Assembly: GCF_003610995.1 (NCBI RefSeq)
Contig: NZ_CP032543.1
Location: forward strand, 3,162,001 to 3,226,000
Direction of reading: 5' to 3'
Length of the DNA: 64,000 nt
Source of the DNA: Streptomyces griseus subsp. griseus
GTDB lineage: Bacteria; Actinomycetota; Actinomycetes; Streptomycetales; Streptomycetaceae
Below the pieces are notes generated by a model, which was not told the DNA's origin, searched no databases, and worked only from the letters and a program-made list of their open reading frames with translations. Made by a program: the position numbers and the translations under genes. Positions 8,802-17,642 of this stretch are shown one piece after another; positions within the stretch are counted from its first letter, which is position 1, and each line of letters starts with the position of its first letter.

Positions 8802-10282
8802 GACCGCCCTCTATTCGGGTCGTTCAGGTCGGCCCGGGAGACGGCGGCCACCGTCTGCGGGTCGAGGTCGAAGAGTTCGCGCAGCGCGTCCGCGTACCCG
8901 GCGCCGCCGGGCTCACTGGCCAGCTGTTTGACCCGCACGGTGGGCGCGTGCAGGAGTTTGTCGACGACGCGGCGCACGGTCTGGGTGATCTCGGCGCGCT
9001 GCTTCTCGTCCAGATCGGGGAGGCGGCCGTCCAGCCGGGCGATCTCGCCGGCGACCACGTCGGCGGCCATGGTGCGCAGGGCGACCACGGTCGGGGCGAC
9101 ATGAGCGGCGCGCTGGGCGGCGCCGAAGGCGGCCACCTCGTCGGACACGATGGTGCGGACCCGGTCCACATCGGCGGCCATCGGGGCGTCGGCGGACGCC
9201 TCCGCGAGCGACTCGATGTCGACGAGGCGCACACCGTCGATGCGGTGGGCGGCGCCGTCGATGTCACGCGGCATGGCGAGGTCGAGGAGGGCGAGCCTGA
9301 CCGGTCCGGTGGACTGCGCGGGCAGCGTGACACGGCGCGGGGCGGAGGCGGCGGAACCGTTCTCCACCCAGGCGGCGTGCTGGTCGACGTCGGCCGGGGC
9401 CGGGACGGCCGTCACGGTCTCCGGCTCGGCGGGGGCGTCCAGGGTGACCCCGAGGGCGTCGGCCAGGGCGTCGGCGGTGAGGACGAGGCCGGTGGCGCCG
9501 GTGCAGGAGACGACGATGTCGGCACGTGTCAGTTCGTCGCCGACCACGGACATCTCGACGGCGTGCGCGCGAACGGTGGTGTCGTCGCCCTGCTGGAGGA
9601 TCTCCACCAGCCGGTCGGCGCGGGAGCGGGTCCGGTTGGCGACGACGATCTCGGCGACGCCGGTACGCGCCAGGGTGGCGGCGGCCAGCGAGGACATGGA
9701 GCCGGCGCCGATCACCAGGGCGCGCTTGCCCTGGGCCCAGAGGCCCGGGTCGGCGCCGGCGGCGAGCTGCTGGAGGCCGAAGGAGACGAGCGACTGCCCG
9801 GCCCGGTCGATCCCGGTCTCGCTGTGGGCGCGCTTGCCGACCCGCAGGGCCTGCTGGAAGAGGTCGTTGAGCAGCCGTCCGGCGGTGTGCAGCTCCTGGC
9901 CGCGCGCGAGCGCGTCCTTGATCTGGCCGAGGATCTGGCCCTCGCCGACGACCATCGAGTCGAGCCCGCAGGCCACCGAGAAGAGGTGGTGGACGGCCCG
10001 GTCCTCGTAGTGCACATAGAGATACGGAGTGAGCTCGTCCAGCCCGACGCCGCTGTGCTGGGCGAGCAGGGTGGAGAGCTCGGCGACGCCCGCGTGGAAC
10101 TTGTCCACGTCCGCGTACAACTCGATGCGGTTGCAGGTGGCCAGCACGGCGGCCTCGGTCGCGGGTTCCGCGGCGAGGGTGTCCTGGAGCAGCTTGGCCT
10201 GGGTGTCGGCAGCGAGGGAGGCCCGCTCCAGTACGGAGACGGGGGCGCTGCGGTGGCTCAGTCCGACGACGAGGAGGCTCAT
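8798..10282 (-). CDS. hemA: Glutamyl-tRNA reductase
   Basis: HemA reduces glutamyl-tRNA(Glu) to glutamate-1-semialdehyde with NADPH, the first committed step of C5-pathway haem synthesis. The 494-residue product is within the actinobacterial range. Cys50 in LATCNRIELYADV is the thioester nucleophile. GLDSMVVGEGQILGQIK, the NADP domain ALVIGAGSMSSLAA and the helical dimerisation domain follow in order. An Ala/Pro-rich insert (about residues 285-315, EPETVTAVPAPADVDQHAA) within the catalytic/NADP part is typical of streptomycete HemA. ATG 10282 overlaps the rex stop as ATGA, so rex and hemA should be translationally coupled. Confidence 0.96.
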   Translation of the reverse strand: MSLLVVGLSHRSAPVSVLERASLAADTQAKLLQDTLAAEPATEAAVLATCNRIELYADVDKFHAGVAELSTLLAQHSGVGLDELTPYLYVHYEDRAVHHLFSVACGLDSMVVGEGQILGQIKDALARGQELHTAGRLLNDLFQQALRVGKRAHSETGIDRAGQSLVSFGLQQLAAGADPGLWAQGKRALVIGAGSMSSLAAATLARTGVAEIVVANRTRSRADRLVEILQQGDDTTVRAHAVEMSVVGDELTRADIVVSCTGATGLVLTADALADALGVTLDAPAEPETVTAVPAPADVDQHAAWVENGSAASAPRRVTLPAQSTGPVRLALLDLAMPRDIDGAAHRIDGVRLVDIESLAEASADAPMAADVDRVRTIVSDEVAAFGAAQRAAHVAPTVVALRTMAADVVAGEIARLDGRLPDLDEKQRAEITQTVRRVVDKLLHAPTVRVKQLASEPGGAGYADALRELFDLDPQTVAAVSRADLNDPNRGRS

Positions 10283-11046
10283 GCCGGCATCACGGCGGGC
10301 ATGTCCCCGTCGGGTCCCTTCCGGCTCGCGGGCGTGGCACGCATCGGCGGGGCCTCGGGGTCCTCGCCCTCCACGGACGCGTCCTCACCGGCCTTGCGCT
10401 GCTCGTGGAACGCCAGGATCTGCAGTTCGATGGAGAGGTCGACCTTGCGTACGTCGACGCCCTCGGGCACCGAGAGAACGGTCGGCGCGAAGTTCAGGAT
10501 GGAGGTCACCCCGGCGGCCACGAGCCGGTCGCAGACCTGCTGGGCGGCGCCGGGCGGGGTGGTGATCACGCCGATGGACACACCGTTGTCGCTGATGATC
10601 CGGTCCAGGTCGTCCGTGTGCTGGACGGCGATCCCGGCCACCGGCGTACCGGCCATGGCGGGGTCGGCGTCGATCAGCGCGGCGACGCGGAAGCCGCGGG
10701 AGGCGAAGCCGCCGTAGTTGGCGAGGGCCGCGCCGAGGTTGCCGATGCCGACGATGGCGACGGGCCAGTCCTGGGTGAGGCCGAGCTCACGGGAGATCTG
10801 GTAGACGAGATACTCGACGTCGTACCCGACCCCGCGGGTGCCGTAGGACCCCAGGTAGCTGAAGTCCTTGCGCAGCTTCGCGGAGTTGACCCCGGCTGCG
10901 GTGGCCAGCTCCTCGGAGGAGACCGTGGGAACGGATCGCTCGGAGAGCGCGGTGAGTGCGCGCAGATACAGCGGAAGTCGGGCGACGGTGGCCTCGGGAA
11001 TTCCTCGGCTACGGGTCGCCGGTCGGTGAGTTCGGCCAGTTGCCAC
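10279..11046 (-). CDS. rex: Redox-sensing transcriptional repressor Rex
   Basis: Rex senses the NADH/NAD+ ratio and represses respiratory and haem genes when NAD+ is high. The 255-residue protein begins VATGRTHRPATRSRGIPEAT, as in the well-studied S. coelicolor protein. An N-terminal winged helix (about 15-85) contains the DNA-reading region VNSAKLRKDFSYLGSYGTRG, and a Rossmann fold starts at VAIVGIGNLGAAL (Gly100, Gly102, Gly105). NFAPTVLSVPEGVDVRKVDL and LQILAFHEQRK form the swapped C-terminal helix. GTG 11046 is preceded by GCAGGAG. A Rex operator lies about 80 bases upstream, so autoregulation, as known in S. coelicolor, is expected. The C-terminal tail (EGEDPEAPPMRATPA) is variable. Confidence 0.96.
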   Translation of the reverse strand: MATGRTHRPATRSRGIPEATVARLPLYLRALTALSERSVPTVSSEELATAAGVNSAKLRKDFSYLGSYGTRGVGYDVEYLVYQISRELGLTQDWPVAIVGIGNLGAALANYGGFASRGFRVAALIDADPAMAGTPVAGIAVQHTDDLDRIISDNGVSIGVITTPPGAAQQVCDRLVAAGVTSILNFAPTVLSVPEGVDVRKVDLSIELQILAFHEQRKAGEDASVEGEDPEAPPMRATPASRKGPDGDMPAVMPA

Positions 11047-11122
11047 GGTGCTCCTGCGGGATGAGCGGGGCTGCAGGCGGCCGTATGTCCCAAGACCGCC
11101 CCGTCGAATGCAGGCTATGTCT

Positions 11123-11140
11123 TTGTGAACGCGTGCACAA
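11123..11140 (-). promoter_or_regulatory. Rex operator (ROP)
   Basis: TTGTGAACGCGTGCACAA matches the Rex operator consensus TGTGAAC-N3-TTCACA with one changed base in the right half. It is the only good match I noticed in the window and lies 77 bases upstream of the rex GTG. The 11141-11318 stretch beyond it, up to the glutaredoxin-like gene, shows no further clear signal. Confidence 0.9.
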
Positions 11141-11318
11141 AGATGGTGTCCGTTTTGTCCGGTCAAAGTGACCGGGGTCACGCACATCGTCCGCACGATC
11201 CCGGAACCAGGGACCGCATCAGCCCGTTGCAGCCTCGAAGGGGGCAAAGCAGTACACACTCCTCACATCTACGCCCCCGAGATCACTCAAAACGCCCACG
11301 ATGTTAACCGCGTTCCCC

Positions 11319-11603
11319 TCACAGCCCCAGCGCCTTGCGCAGCCTCTCCGGGTCCACCCGCCAGAACGTGTGCTGTTCGCCATCGATCAGCACCACCGGA
11401 ATCTGCTCCCAGAACTCCTTGTGCAGCTCCTCGTCCTCGGTGATGTCCTTCTCCACCCACGACGCACCGGCCTCCTCGCAGACCGCGCTCACCACCGCCC
11501 GCGCGTCCTCGCACAGATGACAGCCGGGCTTCCCCACCAGGGTGACCACCCGCTCGGCGGGCTTCTTCTTCGTACGGCGCAGCAGAGGACTCATGCCTCT
11601 CAT
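11319..11603 (-). CDS. Glutaredoxin-family protein
   Basis: A small thioredoxin-fold protein of about 94 residues. After MRGMSPLLRRTKKKPAERVV comes the fold core VTLVGKPGCHLCEDARAVVS, with a CxxC redox motif (GCHLC), then WVEKDITEDEELHKEFWEQI and the cis-proline strand IPVVLIDGEQHTFWRV. This matches the DUF836/glutaredoxin-like family; it would reduce disulphides in the cytoplasm, but its partner is unknown. ATG 11603 or ATG 11594 may be the start; neither has a perfect ribosome binding site. It lies between the rex promoter region and the divergent HAD phosphatase gene. Confidence 0.86.
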   Translation of the reverse strand: MRGMSPLLRRTKKKPAERVVTLVGKPGCHLCEDARAVVSAVCEEAGASWVEKDITEDEELHKEFWEQIPVVLIDGEQHTFWRVDPERLRKALGL

Positions 11604-11730
11604 TCTGCGCCCGCCCACCGCACCGGCGGACCGCCCGGAATCGCCCGATTAACGATTCGGTCCCGCAGAGTTCACGCCACCGCATCCCGGCAGGTCGGGC
11701 ACGTACCGGCGGACTGGCTATGCTCACCGC

Positions 11731-12675
11731 ATGGCCGCTCTTGGATGGCTCACACCCCGTAGGCGTTCCGCGACTGCACGGAGCGTCCTGGCAGGCGAGG
11801 CCGCGGCCGAGGCCGCGCGCAAGACCTCGGCCGAGGACGAATCCGCCCTCCTGACCGGAGCACCCGACCAGGCGCCCGAGGAGCCCGCGTTCCCCGTCGC
11901 CGGGGACGACCGCGCCGCCGCCTTCTTCGACCTCGACAACACCGTCATGCAGGGCGCCGCGATCTTCCACTTCGGCCGGGGCCTGTACAAGAGGAAGTTC
12001 TTCGAGCGCCGCGAACTCACCCGGTTCGCCTGGCAGCAGGCATGGTTCCGGCTGGCCGGCGTCGAGGACCCCGAGCACATGCAGGACGCCCGCGACAGCG
12101 CCCTGTCCATCGTCAAGGGCCACCGCGTCTCCGAGCTGATGTCCATCGGCGAGGAGATCTACGACGAGTACATGGCCGACCGCATCTGGCCCGGCACCCG
12201 CGCCCTGGCCCAGGCCCACCTGGACGCCGGCCAGCGCGTCTGGCTGGTCACCGCCGCCCCGGTGGAGACCGCCACCATCATCGCCCGCCGCCTCGGCCTG
12301 ACCGGGGCGCTCGGCACCGTCGCCGAATCGGTCGACGGCGTCTACACCGGCCGCCTGGTGGGCGAGCCGCTGCACGGCCCCGCCAAGGCCGAAGCCGTCC
12401 GCGCCCTGGCGACGGCCGAAGGCCTGGATCTGGAGCGGTGCGCCGCCTACAGCGACTCGCACAACGACATCCCGATGCTCTCGCTGGTCGGCCACCCCTA
12501 CGCGATCAACCCGGACACCAAGCTCCGCAAGCACGCCCGCGCCCTGGACTGGCGGCTGCGCGACTACCGCACCGGCCGCAAGGCGGCCAAGGTCGGCATC
12601 CCCGCCGCGGCCGGGGTCGGCGCCCTGGCGGGCGGCACCGCCGCGGCGCTCGCCCTGCACCGTCGCCGCCGCTGA
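11731..12675 (+). CDS. HAD-IB family phosphatase
   Basis: The 314-residue product has a SerB-like HAD core. Motif I is [15 protein letters not shown] (about 63-77), the cap contains [20 protein letters not shown], the Thr motif is [16 protein letters not shown], and motif IV is [14 protein letters not shown]. The C-terminus has a hydrophobic Ala/Gly stretch, [20 protein letters not shown], before LHRRRR, suggesting membrane attachment. The N-terminal 55 residues are a variable Ala-rich extension. Proteins of this type are annotated as phosphatases or hydrolases of uncertain substrate. It directly precedes bldN in the same orientation, with a 276-base gap. Confidence 0.88.
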   Translation: MAALGWLTPRRRSATARSVLAGEAAAEAARKTSAEDESALLTGAPDQAPEEPAFPVAGDDRAAAFFDLDNTVMQGAAIFHFGRGLYKRKFFERRELTRFAWQQAWFRLAGVEDPEHMQDARDSALSIVKGHRVSELMSIGEEIYDEYMADRIWPGTRALAQAHLDAGQRVWLVTAAPVETATIIARRLGLTGALGTVAESVDGVYTGRLVGEPLHGPAKAEAVRALATAEGLDLERCAAYSDSHNDIPMLSLVGHPYAINPDTKLRKHARALDWRLRDYRTGRKAAKVGIPAAAGVGALAGGTAAALALHRRRR

Positions 12676-12951
12676 CCGCGCCCCAGACAACGCGCTGTGC
12701 CCGTCAACCGGGCGCCAGACGGTAGAGCGACAGATCCCGAAGCAATCCGATCAACAAGTGGTCACGATGTGCTGCTCGATGCGTCACTTAGCGATATAAG
12801 AAACGACGTAATCGATGATTTAGACAACTGGGTGTAGTGCCGCCTGCACGAAGCGTTATTCTCCTCAGACGCATCACGGAGACCGCCGCTCGCTACGACG
12901 AGTGACGTTTTTCGAACTGCTCGTGATGGAAGCTCTGCCTCTGGGAGTCCC
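12676..12951 (+). promoter_or_regulatory. bldN upstream region, AT-richer than surroundings
   Basis: This 276-base gap holds the bldN promoter. It includes an unusually AT-rich stretch (about 12775-12830, with GATATAAGAAACGACG). bldN is a known target of the developmental repressor BldD, whose box is AGTGA-N-TCACC. Separate half-sites occur here, GTCACT at 12783-12788 and AGTGAC at 12901-12906, but they are in the reverse order and widely spaced, so I cannot assign an operator with confidence. GGGAG 8 bases before the GTG is the likely ribosome binding site. Confidence 0.45.
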
Positions 12952-13728
12952 GTGTACCCACACGTCGGGGTTGACGCCTCGGGCCTGGCTACGCTGCGCG
13001 CATCGGTCATTGACCGCCTGCGCGGCTTCGTCCCCACCGCGTACGCCGTCCCCGCCTTTGCCACCCCTGCACCTGCCGGCCCCTGCTACGCCATGGCCGA
13101 ACGCAGTGCGGCGGTCGGAAGACGCAGCACCCGCGCCGCCTCGACCACGTCGACCGTCCGCCGTCCCACGGCGGACAGCGACAGCGCGCGCATGATGGAT
13201 CTCGTCGAGCGCGCGCAGGCCGGCGAGGCCGACGCCTTCGGCCGCCTGTACGACCAGTACAGCGACACCGTGTACCGGTACATCTACTACCGCGTGGGCG
13301 GCAAGGCGACCGCGGAGGACCTCACCAGTGAGACCTTCCTCCGCGCGCTGCGCCGTATCTCCACGTTCACCTGGCAGGGCCGCGACTTCGGCGCCTGGCT
13401 GGTCACCATCGCTCGCAACCTGGTCGCCGACCACTTCAAATCCAGTCGGTTCCGACTGGAAGTGACCACCGGCGAAATGCTCGACGCCAACGAGGTGGCG
13501 CGCTCCCCCGAGGACTCCGTCCTGGAGTCCCTCTCCAACGCCGCACTGCTCCAGGCCGTGCGCCGACTCAATCCACAGCAGCAGGAGTGCGTCACCCTGC
13601 GCTTCCTCCAGGGACTCTCGGTCGCCGAGACGGCCCGGGTGATGGGGAAGAACGAGGGCGCGATCAAGACCCTGCAGTACCGCGCCGTCCGGACGCTCGC
13701 CCGGCTCCTGCCGGACGACGCCCGCTGA
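12952..13728 (+). CDS. bldN: Developmental ECF sigma factor BldN
   Basis: BldN directs aerial-hypha genes including chaplins and rodlins. The 258-residue product starts MYPHVGVDASGLATLRASV, the N-terminal pro-sequence that is proteolytically removed in S. coelicolor (about 86 residues). Region 2 follows, with ADAFGRLYDQYSDTVYRYIY, TAEDLTSETFLRAL and FGAWLVTIARNLVADHFKS, and region 4 with LNPQQQECVTLRFLQGLSV and KNEGAIKTLQYRAVRTLARL. GTG 12952 is in the expected place. The next gene downstream is its cognate membrane anti-sigma factor. Sequence identity to known BldN is high by eye. Confidence 0.95.
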   Translation: MYPHVGVDASGLATLRASVIDRLRGFVPTAYAVPAFATPAPAGPCYAMAERSAAVGRRSTRAASTTSTVRRPTADSDSARMMDLVERAQAGEADAFGRLYDQYSDTVYRYIYYRVGGKATAEDLTSETFLRALRRISTFTWQGRDFGAWLVTIARNLVADHFKSSRFRLEVTTGEMLDANEVARSPEDSVLESLSNAALLQAVRRLNPQQQECVTLRFLQGLSVAETARVMGKNEGAIKTLQYRAVRTLARLLPDDAR

Positions 13729-13819
13729 CCCGAGCCACCGACCCCGACCCCCGATATCCGCCGTATCCGATGTCCGTAAGTGACCGTCCCCTCACGCACT
13801 GGTCCGATCATCTTTCGTG

Positions 13820-13848
13820 CGTAACCCAAGTGCCGCGGCGCTCGTTGT
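13820..13848 (+). promoter_or_regulatory. Putative BldN-dependent promoter of rsbN
   Basis: CGTAAC (13820-13825) and CGTTGT (13843-13848) with a 17-base spacer fit the BldN promoter consensus (CGTAAC, about 16 bases, CGTTGA) well. It lies 130 bases before the rsbN start, in the 250-base bldN-rsbN gap. This would form a feedback loop in which BldN turns on its own anti-sigma factor, as reported for S. venezuelae. Confidence 0.7.
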
Positions 13849-13978
13849 GCCGGTTGCAGGCCCCCTGTCGTCACCCCATGTCCGTAGCCACTCACTCCAT
13901 CGAGTGGAAACGTTCAAGGTGTGCAACCTTCCGGACCGCCAGGGGAGTCGACCGTCATGACGAGAGGAGGTGCCGCCA

Positions 13979-15205
13979 GTGATCGCAAACGTTTCGGCAC
14001 ACCGGCGGGCGAACGCCTTCGCCCAGGCCCTGGAGGAGCAGACCCCCCAGGGTGCGGCGGCCGTACAGCCCGAGGAGCCGGCCGACCAGGCCGACCGCGG
14101 ACCGCTGTTGGCCTTGGCGAACGGCCTCGGTGAGCTACCGAAGCCGCAGTTGGACCCCGAGGTCAAAGTGGTGCAGCGAGCCCAGCTCGTCGCGGCCATG
14201 GAGGCCATGTTCGCCGAGGGCGGCGCATCGACGGGCCCTACGGTGCCCGTGCAACGGGGCAAGGGGGCCCACCGGGCCTCGCCACTGCGCAAACTGCGTC
14301 CCCGCTCCCGCTGGGCGAAGGGGCTCACCGCCGGTGGCCTCACCGTGGGTGTGGCAGCCGGGGCATTCGGCGGAGTGGCCGCTGCCAGCTCCGACGCCCT
14401 GCCCGGTGACTCGCTGTACGGGCTGAAGCGCGGGATGGAGGACATCAGCCTCGGCATGACCAAGGGCGACGCAGGCCGCGGCGAGGCCTACCTCGACCAG
14501 GCGTCCACCCGGCTCAGCGAGGCCCGCAGACTCATGGAGCGCGGCCGCGTCGGCGAGCTGGACCACGAGTCCCTCGGCGCCGTCAGACGCGCGCTCAACG
14601 GCATGTCCCACGACGCCTCCGAGGGCCACCGTCTGCTCCACGCCGCCTACCAGCGCGACGGCTCCATCGGCCCCATCCAGACCCTGGACACGTTCTCCCG
14701 CTCGCACCGCGCCACCTGGAGCAGCCTCCGCGACCGGCTCCCCGTCCAGCTCACCGACATCCGCGACCAGGTCAGCTCCGTCTTCGAAGCCATAGAGGAC
14801 GACGTCGCCCCGCTCCAGTCCCTCCTCCCCCGCCCCCCGGGCGGCAGCGAGGACACCGGACGCACCGACACCACCACCCCGGACACCGGATCCCCCCGGA
14901 CCGACGACCCCGCGCCCGCGCCCCCCTCCCAGTCCGAGGGCCGCACCGACTCCAGCACCGCACCGAAGCCGTCCGGCCCCTCGGGCTCCTCCGGCTCCTC
15001 CGACGCGACCCCGGACGACGGCCTCCTCGGCGGTACGGACGGACTGCTGGACGAGCTCCCCACGGACGGGCTCACCCAGCCGTCCCCGGAGGGCCGCCCC
15101 AGCACCTCGCCCCGCCCCGCCCCCGACGTCACCCTCCCCCCGCTGCTCCCCGGGCTCCTCCCCGGCCTCGGGATCGACGGGGAGAACCTCAAGCCCAAGC
15201 CGTAG
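13979..15205 (+). CDS. rsbN: Membrane anti-sigma factor RsbN (DUF5667 domain)
   Basis: RsbN holds BldN inactive at the membrane. From GTG 13979, with AGAGGAGG 8 bases upstream, the 408-residue protein starts VIANVSAHRRANAFAQALEE, the conserved sigma-binding segment. A cytoplasmic region with HRASPLRKLRPRSRWAKG leads into one transmembrane helix (about 114-136, LTAGGLTVGVAAGAFGGVAA). The extracellular part begins with DALPGDSLYGLKRGMEDIS (DUF5667) and continues helically to about 285, then becomes a Pro/Ser/Thr/Asp-rich tail (SSGSSDATPDDG) ending KPKP. The pairing with the adjacent bldN and the BldN-type promoter support the assignment. Confidence 0.93.
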   Translation: MIANVSAHRRANAFAQALEEQTPQGAAAVQPEEPADQADRGPLLALANGLGELPKPQLDPEVKVVQRAQLVAAMEAMFAEGGASTGPTVPVQRGKGAHRASPLRKLRPRSRWAKGLTAGGLTVGVAAGAFGGVAAASSDALPGDSLYGLKRGMEDISLGMTKGDAGRGEAYLDQASTRLSEARRLMERGRVGELDHESLGAVRRALNGMSHDASEGHRLLHAAYQRDGSIGPIQTLDTFSRSHRATWSSLRDRLPVQLTDIRDQVSSVFEAIEDDVAPLQSLLPRPPGGSEDTGRTDTTTPDTGSPRTDDPAPAPPSQSEGRTDSSTAPKPSGPSGSSGSSDATPDDGLLGGTDGLLDELPTDGLTQPSPEGRPSTSPRPAPDVTLPPLLPGLLPGLGIDGENLKPKP

Positions 15206-15216
15206 GCCCTGCGTCG

Positions 15217-15253
15217 GAGGGGGCCGGTACGCGATCAGCGCACCGGCCCCCTC
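15217..15253 (+). terminator. Hairpin between convergent rsbN and acyltransferase genes
   Basis: GAGGGGGCCGGT (15217-15228) and ACCGGCCCCCTC (15242-15253) form a perfect 12-bp stem with a 13-base loop, centred between the two stops at 15205 and 15270. It can serve both directions. Confidence 0.75.
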
Positions 15254-15269
15254 TCGCGTACCCGAGCCC

Positions 15270-16367
15270 TCAGAAGAAGACCGACCGGCGCTGCACCAGC
15301 AGCTTGTACAGCGTGTGCTGGATCTGCTCGCGCACCTGGTCCGTCAGGTTGAACATCAGCATCGGGTCCTCCGCCGCCTCCGGCGGATAGCCGTCCGTCG
15401 GGATCGGCTCACCGAACTGGATCGTCCACTTCGTCGGCAGCGGCACCGCACCCAGCGGCCCGAGCCACGGGAACGTGGGCGTGATCGGGAAGTACGGGAA
15501 GCCCAGCAGCCGCGCCAGCGTCTTCGCGTTCCCGATCATCGGGTAGATCTCCTCGGCCCCCACGATCGAGCACGGCACGATCGGCGCCCCCGCCCGCAGC
15601 GCCGTCGAGACGAACCCGCCCCGCCCGAACCGCTGGAGCTTGTACCGGTCGCCGAACGGCTTGCCGATCCCCTTGAACCCCTCGGGCATCACCCCGACGA
15701 TCTCGCCGAGCTCCAGCAGCCGTTGCGCGTCCTCCGCACAGGCCAGCGTGTGCCCGGCCTTACGCGCCAGCTCGTTGACGACCGGGAGGTGGAAGACCAG
15801 ATCGGCGGCGAGCAGCCGCAGATGGCGCTCGGCCGGGTGGTTGTCGTGCACCGCGACCTGGAGCATCAGCCCGTCCAGCGGCAGCGTCCCGGAGTGGTTG
15901 GCCACGATGAGCGCCCCGCCCTCCGACGGGATGTTCTCGATCCCCTTCACCTCGACCCGGAAGTACCTGTCCGCCAGCGGCCGCAGCGCCGACATCAGGA
16001 CCTGGTCGGTGAGCTCCTTGTCGTAACCGAACTCGTCGACCTCGTAGTCGCCGGTCACCCGGCGCCGCAGGAACGCGAGCCCGCCCGCGATCCGCCGGTC
16101 CCAGCCGCCACCGGACCCATCCGGGGAAACCTCCTGGGCCCCCGGGGACTGCCGGGGCTCCTGTGCCCCCGCCGCAGCCCCCTCCGCAGCCTCCGGAGCG
16201 CTCTCCGAAGGCTCGGGGAGCCGGCCGCCCGGCAGGGCGCTCACAGGGGCCGTGGAGCCGTCGCCCCGCCCACCGCTGCCGCTCCCGGTCCGGCGCCGGG
16301 CCGGACGCGAGCCGCCACCGGACCGCGAACGGTCGTCGTCGAACGGAATGACCTTGGCGTCCGCCAT
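15270..16367 (-). CDS. Lysophospholipid acyltransferase family protein
   Basis: The 365-residue product starts MADAKVIPFDDDRSRSGG and has a disordered Gly/Pro/Ala N-terminal third. The acyltransferase domain begins near residue 130: ALIVANHSGTLPLDGLML holds the acyltransferase His box (His158, with Asp165 at H-x6-D rather than the usual H-x4-D), then VGVMPEGFKGIGKPFGDRYK and STALRAGAPIVPCSIVGAEE, which fit the second and third PlsC blocks. Such proteins acylate glycerol-phosphate lipids at the membrane, but this subgroup may have another acceptor. It follows the epimerase gene on the same strand with a 15-base gap, so the two are probably one operon. Confidence 0.86.
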   Translation of the reverse strand: MADAKVIPFDDDRSRSGGGSRPARRRTGSGSGGRGDGSTAPVSALPGGRLPEPSESAPEAAEGAAAGAQEPRQSPGAQEVSPDGSGGGWDRRIAGGLAFLRRRVTGDYEVDEFGYDKELTDQVLMSALRPLADRYFRVEVKGIENIPSEGGALIVANHSGTLPLDGLMLQVAVHDNHPAERHLRLLAADLVFHLPVVNELARKAGHTLACAEDAQRLLELGEIVGVMPEGFKGIGKPFGDRYKLQRFGRGGFVSTALRAGAPIVPCSIVGAEEIYPMIGNAKTLARLLGFPYFPITPTFPWLGPLGAVPLPTKWTIQFGEPIPTDGYPPEAAEDPMLMFNLTDQVREQIQHTLYKLLVQRRSVFF

Positions 16368-16382
16368 CGTGACCGCGCTCCT

Positions 16383-17471
16383 CTACCTGGCGCCGTGAGT
16401 CGTCTGTACCGCACCGGTCCCGCGCTCCCGCGGCCCGGCACCTCCCGGCAGCGGCAGCTCCGCCAGCCGGTCCACCGCCCTGCCCACCGTCTCCGGCGGC
16501 AGCAGCCCCGGCCCCCGGCTCCGCGCGAACTCCGCGAAGGTCTCGGCCGTGGTGAACTCCGGCCGGAAACCGAGGGTCTCGCGCATCTGCACGGTCGAGA
16601 CCACCCGGCCGTGGGTCAGCAGCCGGATCTGCTCCGGCGAGAAGTCGGTCATCCCGATCGTACGGAGCGCCGAGCCGACCCAGGTGACGGCGGGCAGCAG
16701 CAGGGGCACGGTCGGCTTCCCCAGCCGCCGCGAGCACTGGGAGAGCAACAGCACGCCGTCCCCGGCGATGTTGAAGGTCCCGCTGTTCAGCGTCCCGCGC
16801 CGGGGCTCACCCGCGGCGATCCGCAGGACGTCGACGACGTCGTCCTCGTGCACGAACTGGAGCCGGGGGTCGTAGCCGAAGACGGTCGGCAGGACGGGCA
16901 GCGACAGATAGTCCGCCAGCGGCGAGTCCGGGTACGGCCCCAGGATGTTGGCGAACCGCAGCACACAGACCGCGACGTCCGGGCGGCGCCGGGCGAAGCC
17001 CCGTACGTACCCCTCGACCTCCACCGCGTCCTTCGCGAACCCGCCGCTGGGCAGCGACTTGGGCGGGGTGGTCTCGGTGAACACCGCCGGATCGCGGGGC
17101 GCCGACCCGTACACGCTCGTGCTGGACTTCACCACGAGCCGCCGCACGGTCGGCGACTTCTGACAGGCACCGAGCAGCTGCATGGTGCCGATGACGTTGG
17201 TCTCCTTGACCGCCGTCCGGCCGCCGGCGCCGAGCGCCTTGCCGGAGACGTCCAGGTGCACGACCGTGTCGACGGCGTACTCGGCCAGGATCCGCGCCAG
17301 GGCGGACTGCCGGATGTCCGCGCGCACGAACTCCGCGTCGCCCAGCGGATGCGAGGGCGCGACCGCGTCCACGGCGATCACCCGGTCCACACCCGGCTCC
17401 CGCTGGACGCGCCGGACGAAGCGGCCACCCAGCTGCCGGGCCACTCCTGTGACGAGGACGACCTTCCCCAA
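16383..17471 (-). CDS. NAD-dependent epimerase/dehydratase family protein
   Basis: An extended short-chain dehydrogenase-like protein. The Rossmann start is LGKVVLVTGVARQLGGRF, a variant of the TGxxGxxG motif, followed by ADIRQSALARILAEYAVDTV, VHLDVSGKALGAGGR and LVVKSSTSVYGSAPRDP. The usual YxxxK pair is not obvious; GGFAKDAVEVEGYVRGF stands in its place, so classical catalysis may be absent. FNIAGDGVLLLSQCSRRLG fits the substrate-binding end. I prefer TTG 17471, preceded by GGAAGG at a good distance, over GTG 17537, which has no ribosome binding site. It probably forms an operon with the acyltransferase gene. Confidence 0.83.
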   Translation of the reverse strand: MGKVVLVTGVARQLGGRFVRRVQREPGVDRVIAVDAVAPSHPLGDAEFVRADIRQSALARILAEYAVDTVVHLDVSGKALGAGGRTAVKETNVIGTMQLLGACQKSPTVRRLVVKSSTSVYGSAPRDPAVFTETTPPKSLPSGGFAKDAVEVEGYVRGFARRRPDVAVCVLRFANILGPYPDSPLADYLSLPVLPTVFGYDPRLQFVHEDDVVDVLRIAAGEPRRGTLNSGTFNIAGDGVLLLSQCSRRLGKPTVPLLLPAVTWVGSALRTIGMTDFSPEQIRLLTHGRVVSTVQMRETLGFRPEFTTAETFAEFARSRGPGLLPPETVGRAVDRLAELPLPGGAGPRERGTGAVQTTHGAR

Positions 17472-17585
17472 GACCAGCGCCTTCCGTCGGACCGGGAAGC
17501 GGTACCTGCTTCCCGCGGTAACTTCCCTGGCCGTCACCGTAGCGGGTGGACGCCGCCCTGTGACGACCCCATGCCCCGAAACGCA

Positions 17586-17622
17586 CCGCAGCCCTCCCGC
17601 CGGAACGGCGGGAGGGCTGCGG
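17586..17622 (-). terminator. Strong hairpin downstream of the bS22 gene
   Basis: CCGCAGCCCTCCCGCC (17586-17601) is the exact reverse complement of GGCGGGAGGGCTGCGG (17607-17622), and the G-C pair inside extends it to 17 bp around a GAA loop. It lies 20 bases past the stop of the small ribosomal protein gene. Confidence 0.85.
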
Positions 17623-17642
17623 ATCTCACGAACTGCGTTCGC

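Noticed and set aside
12783..12906. BldD box in the bldN promoter
   Set aside because: The half-sites are in the wrong order and more than 110 bases apart; kept only as a note.
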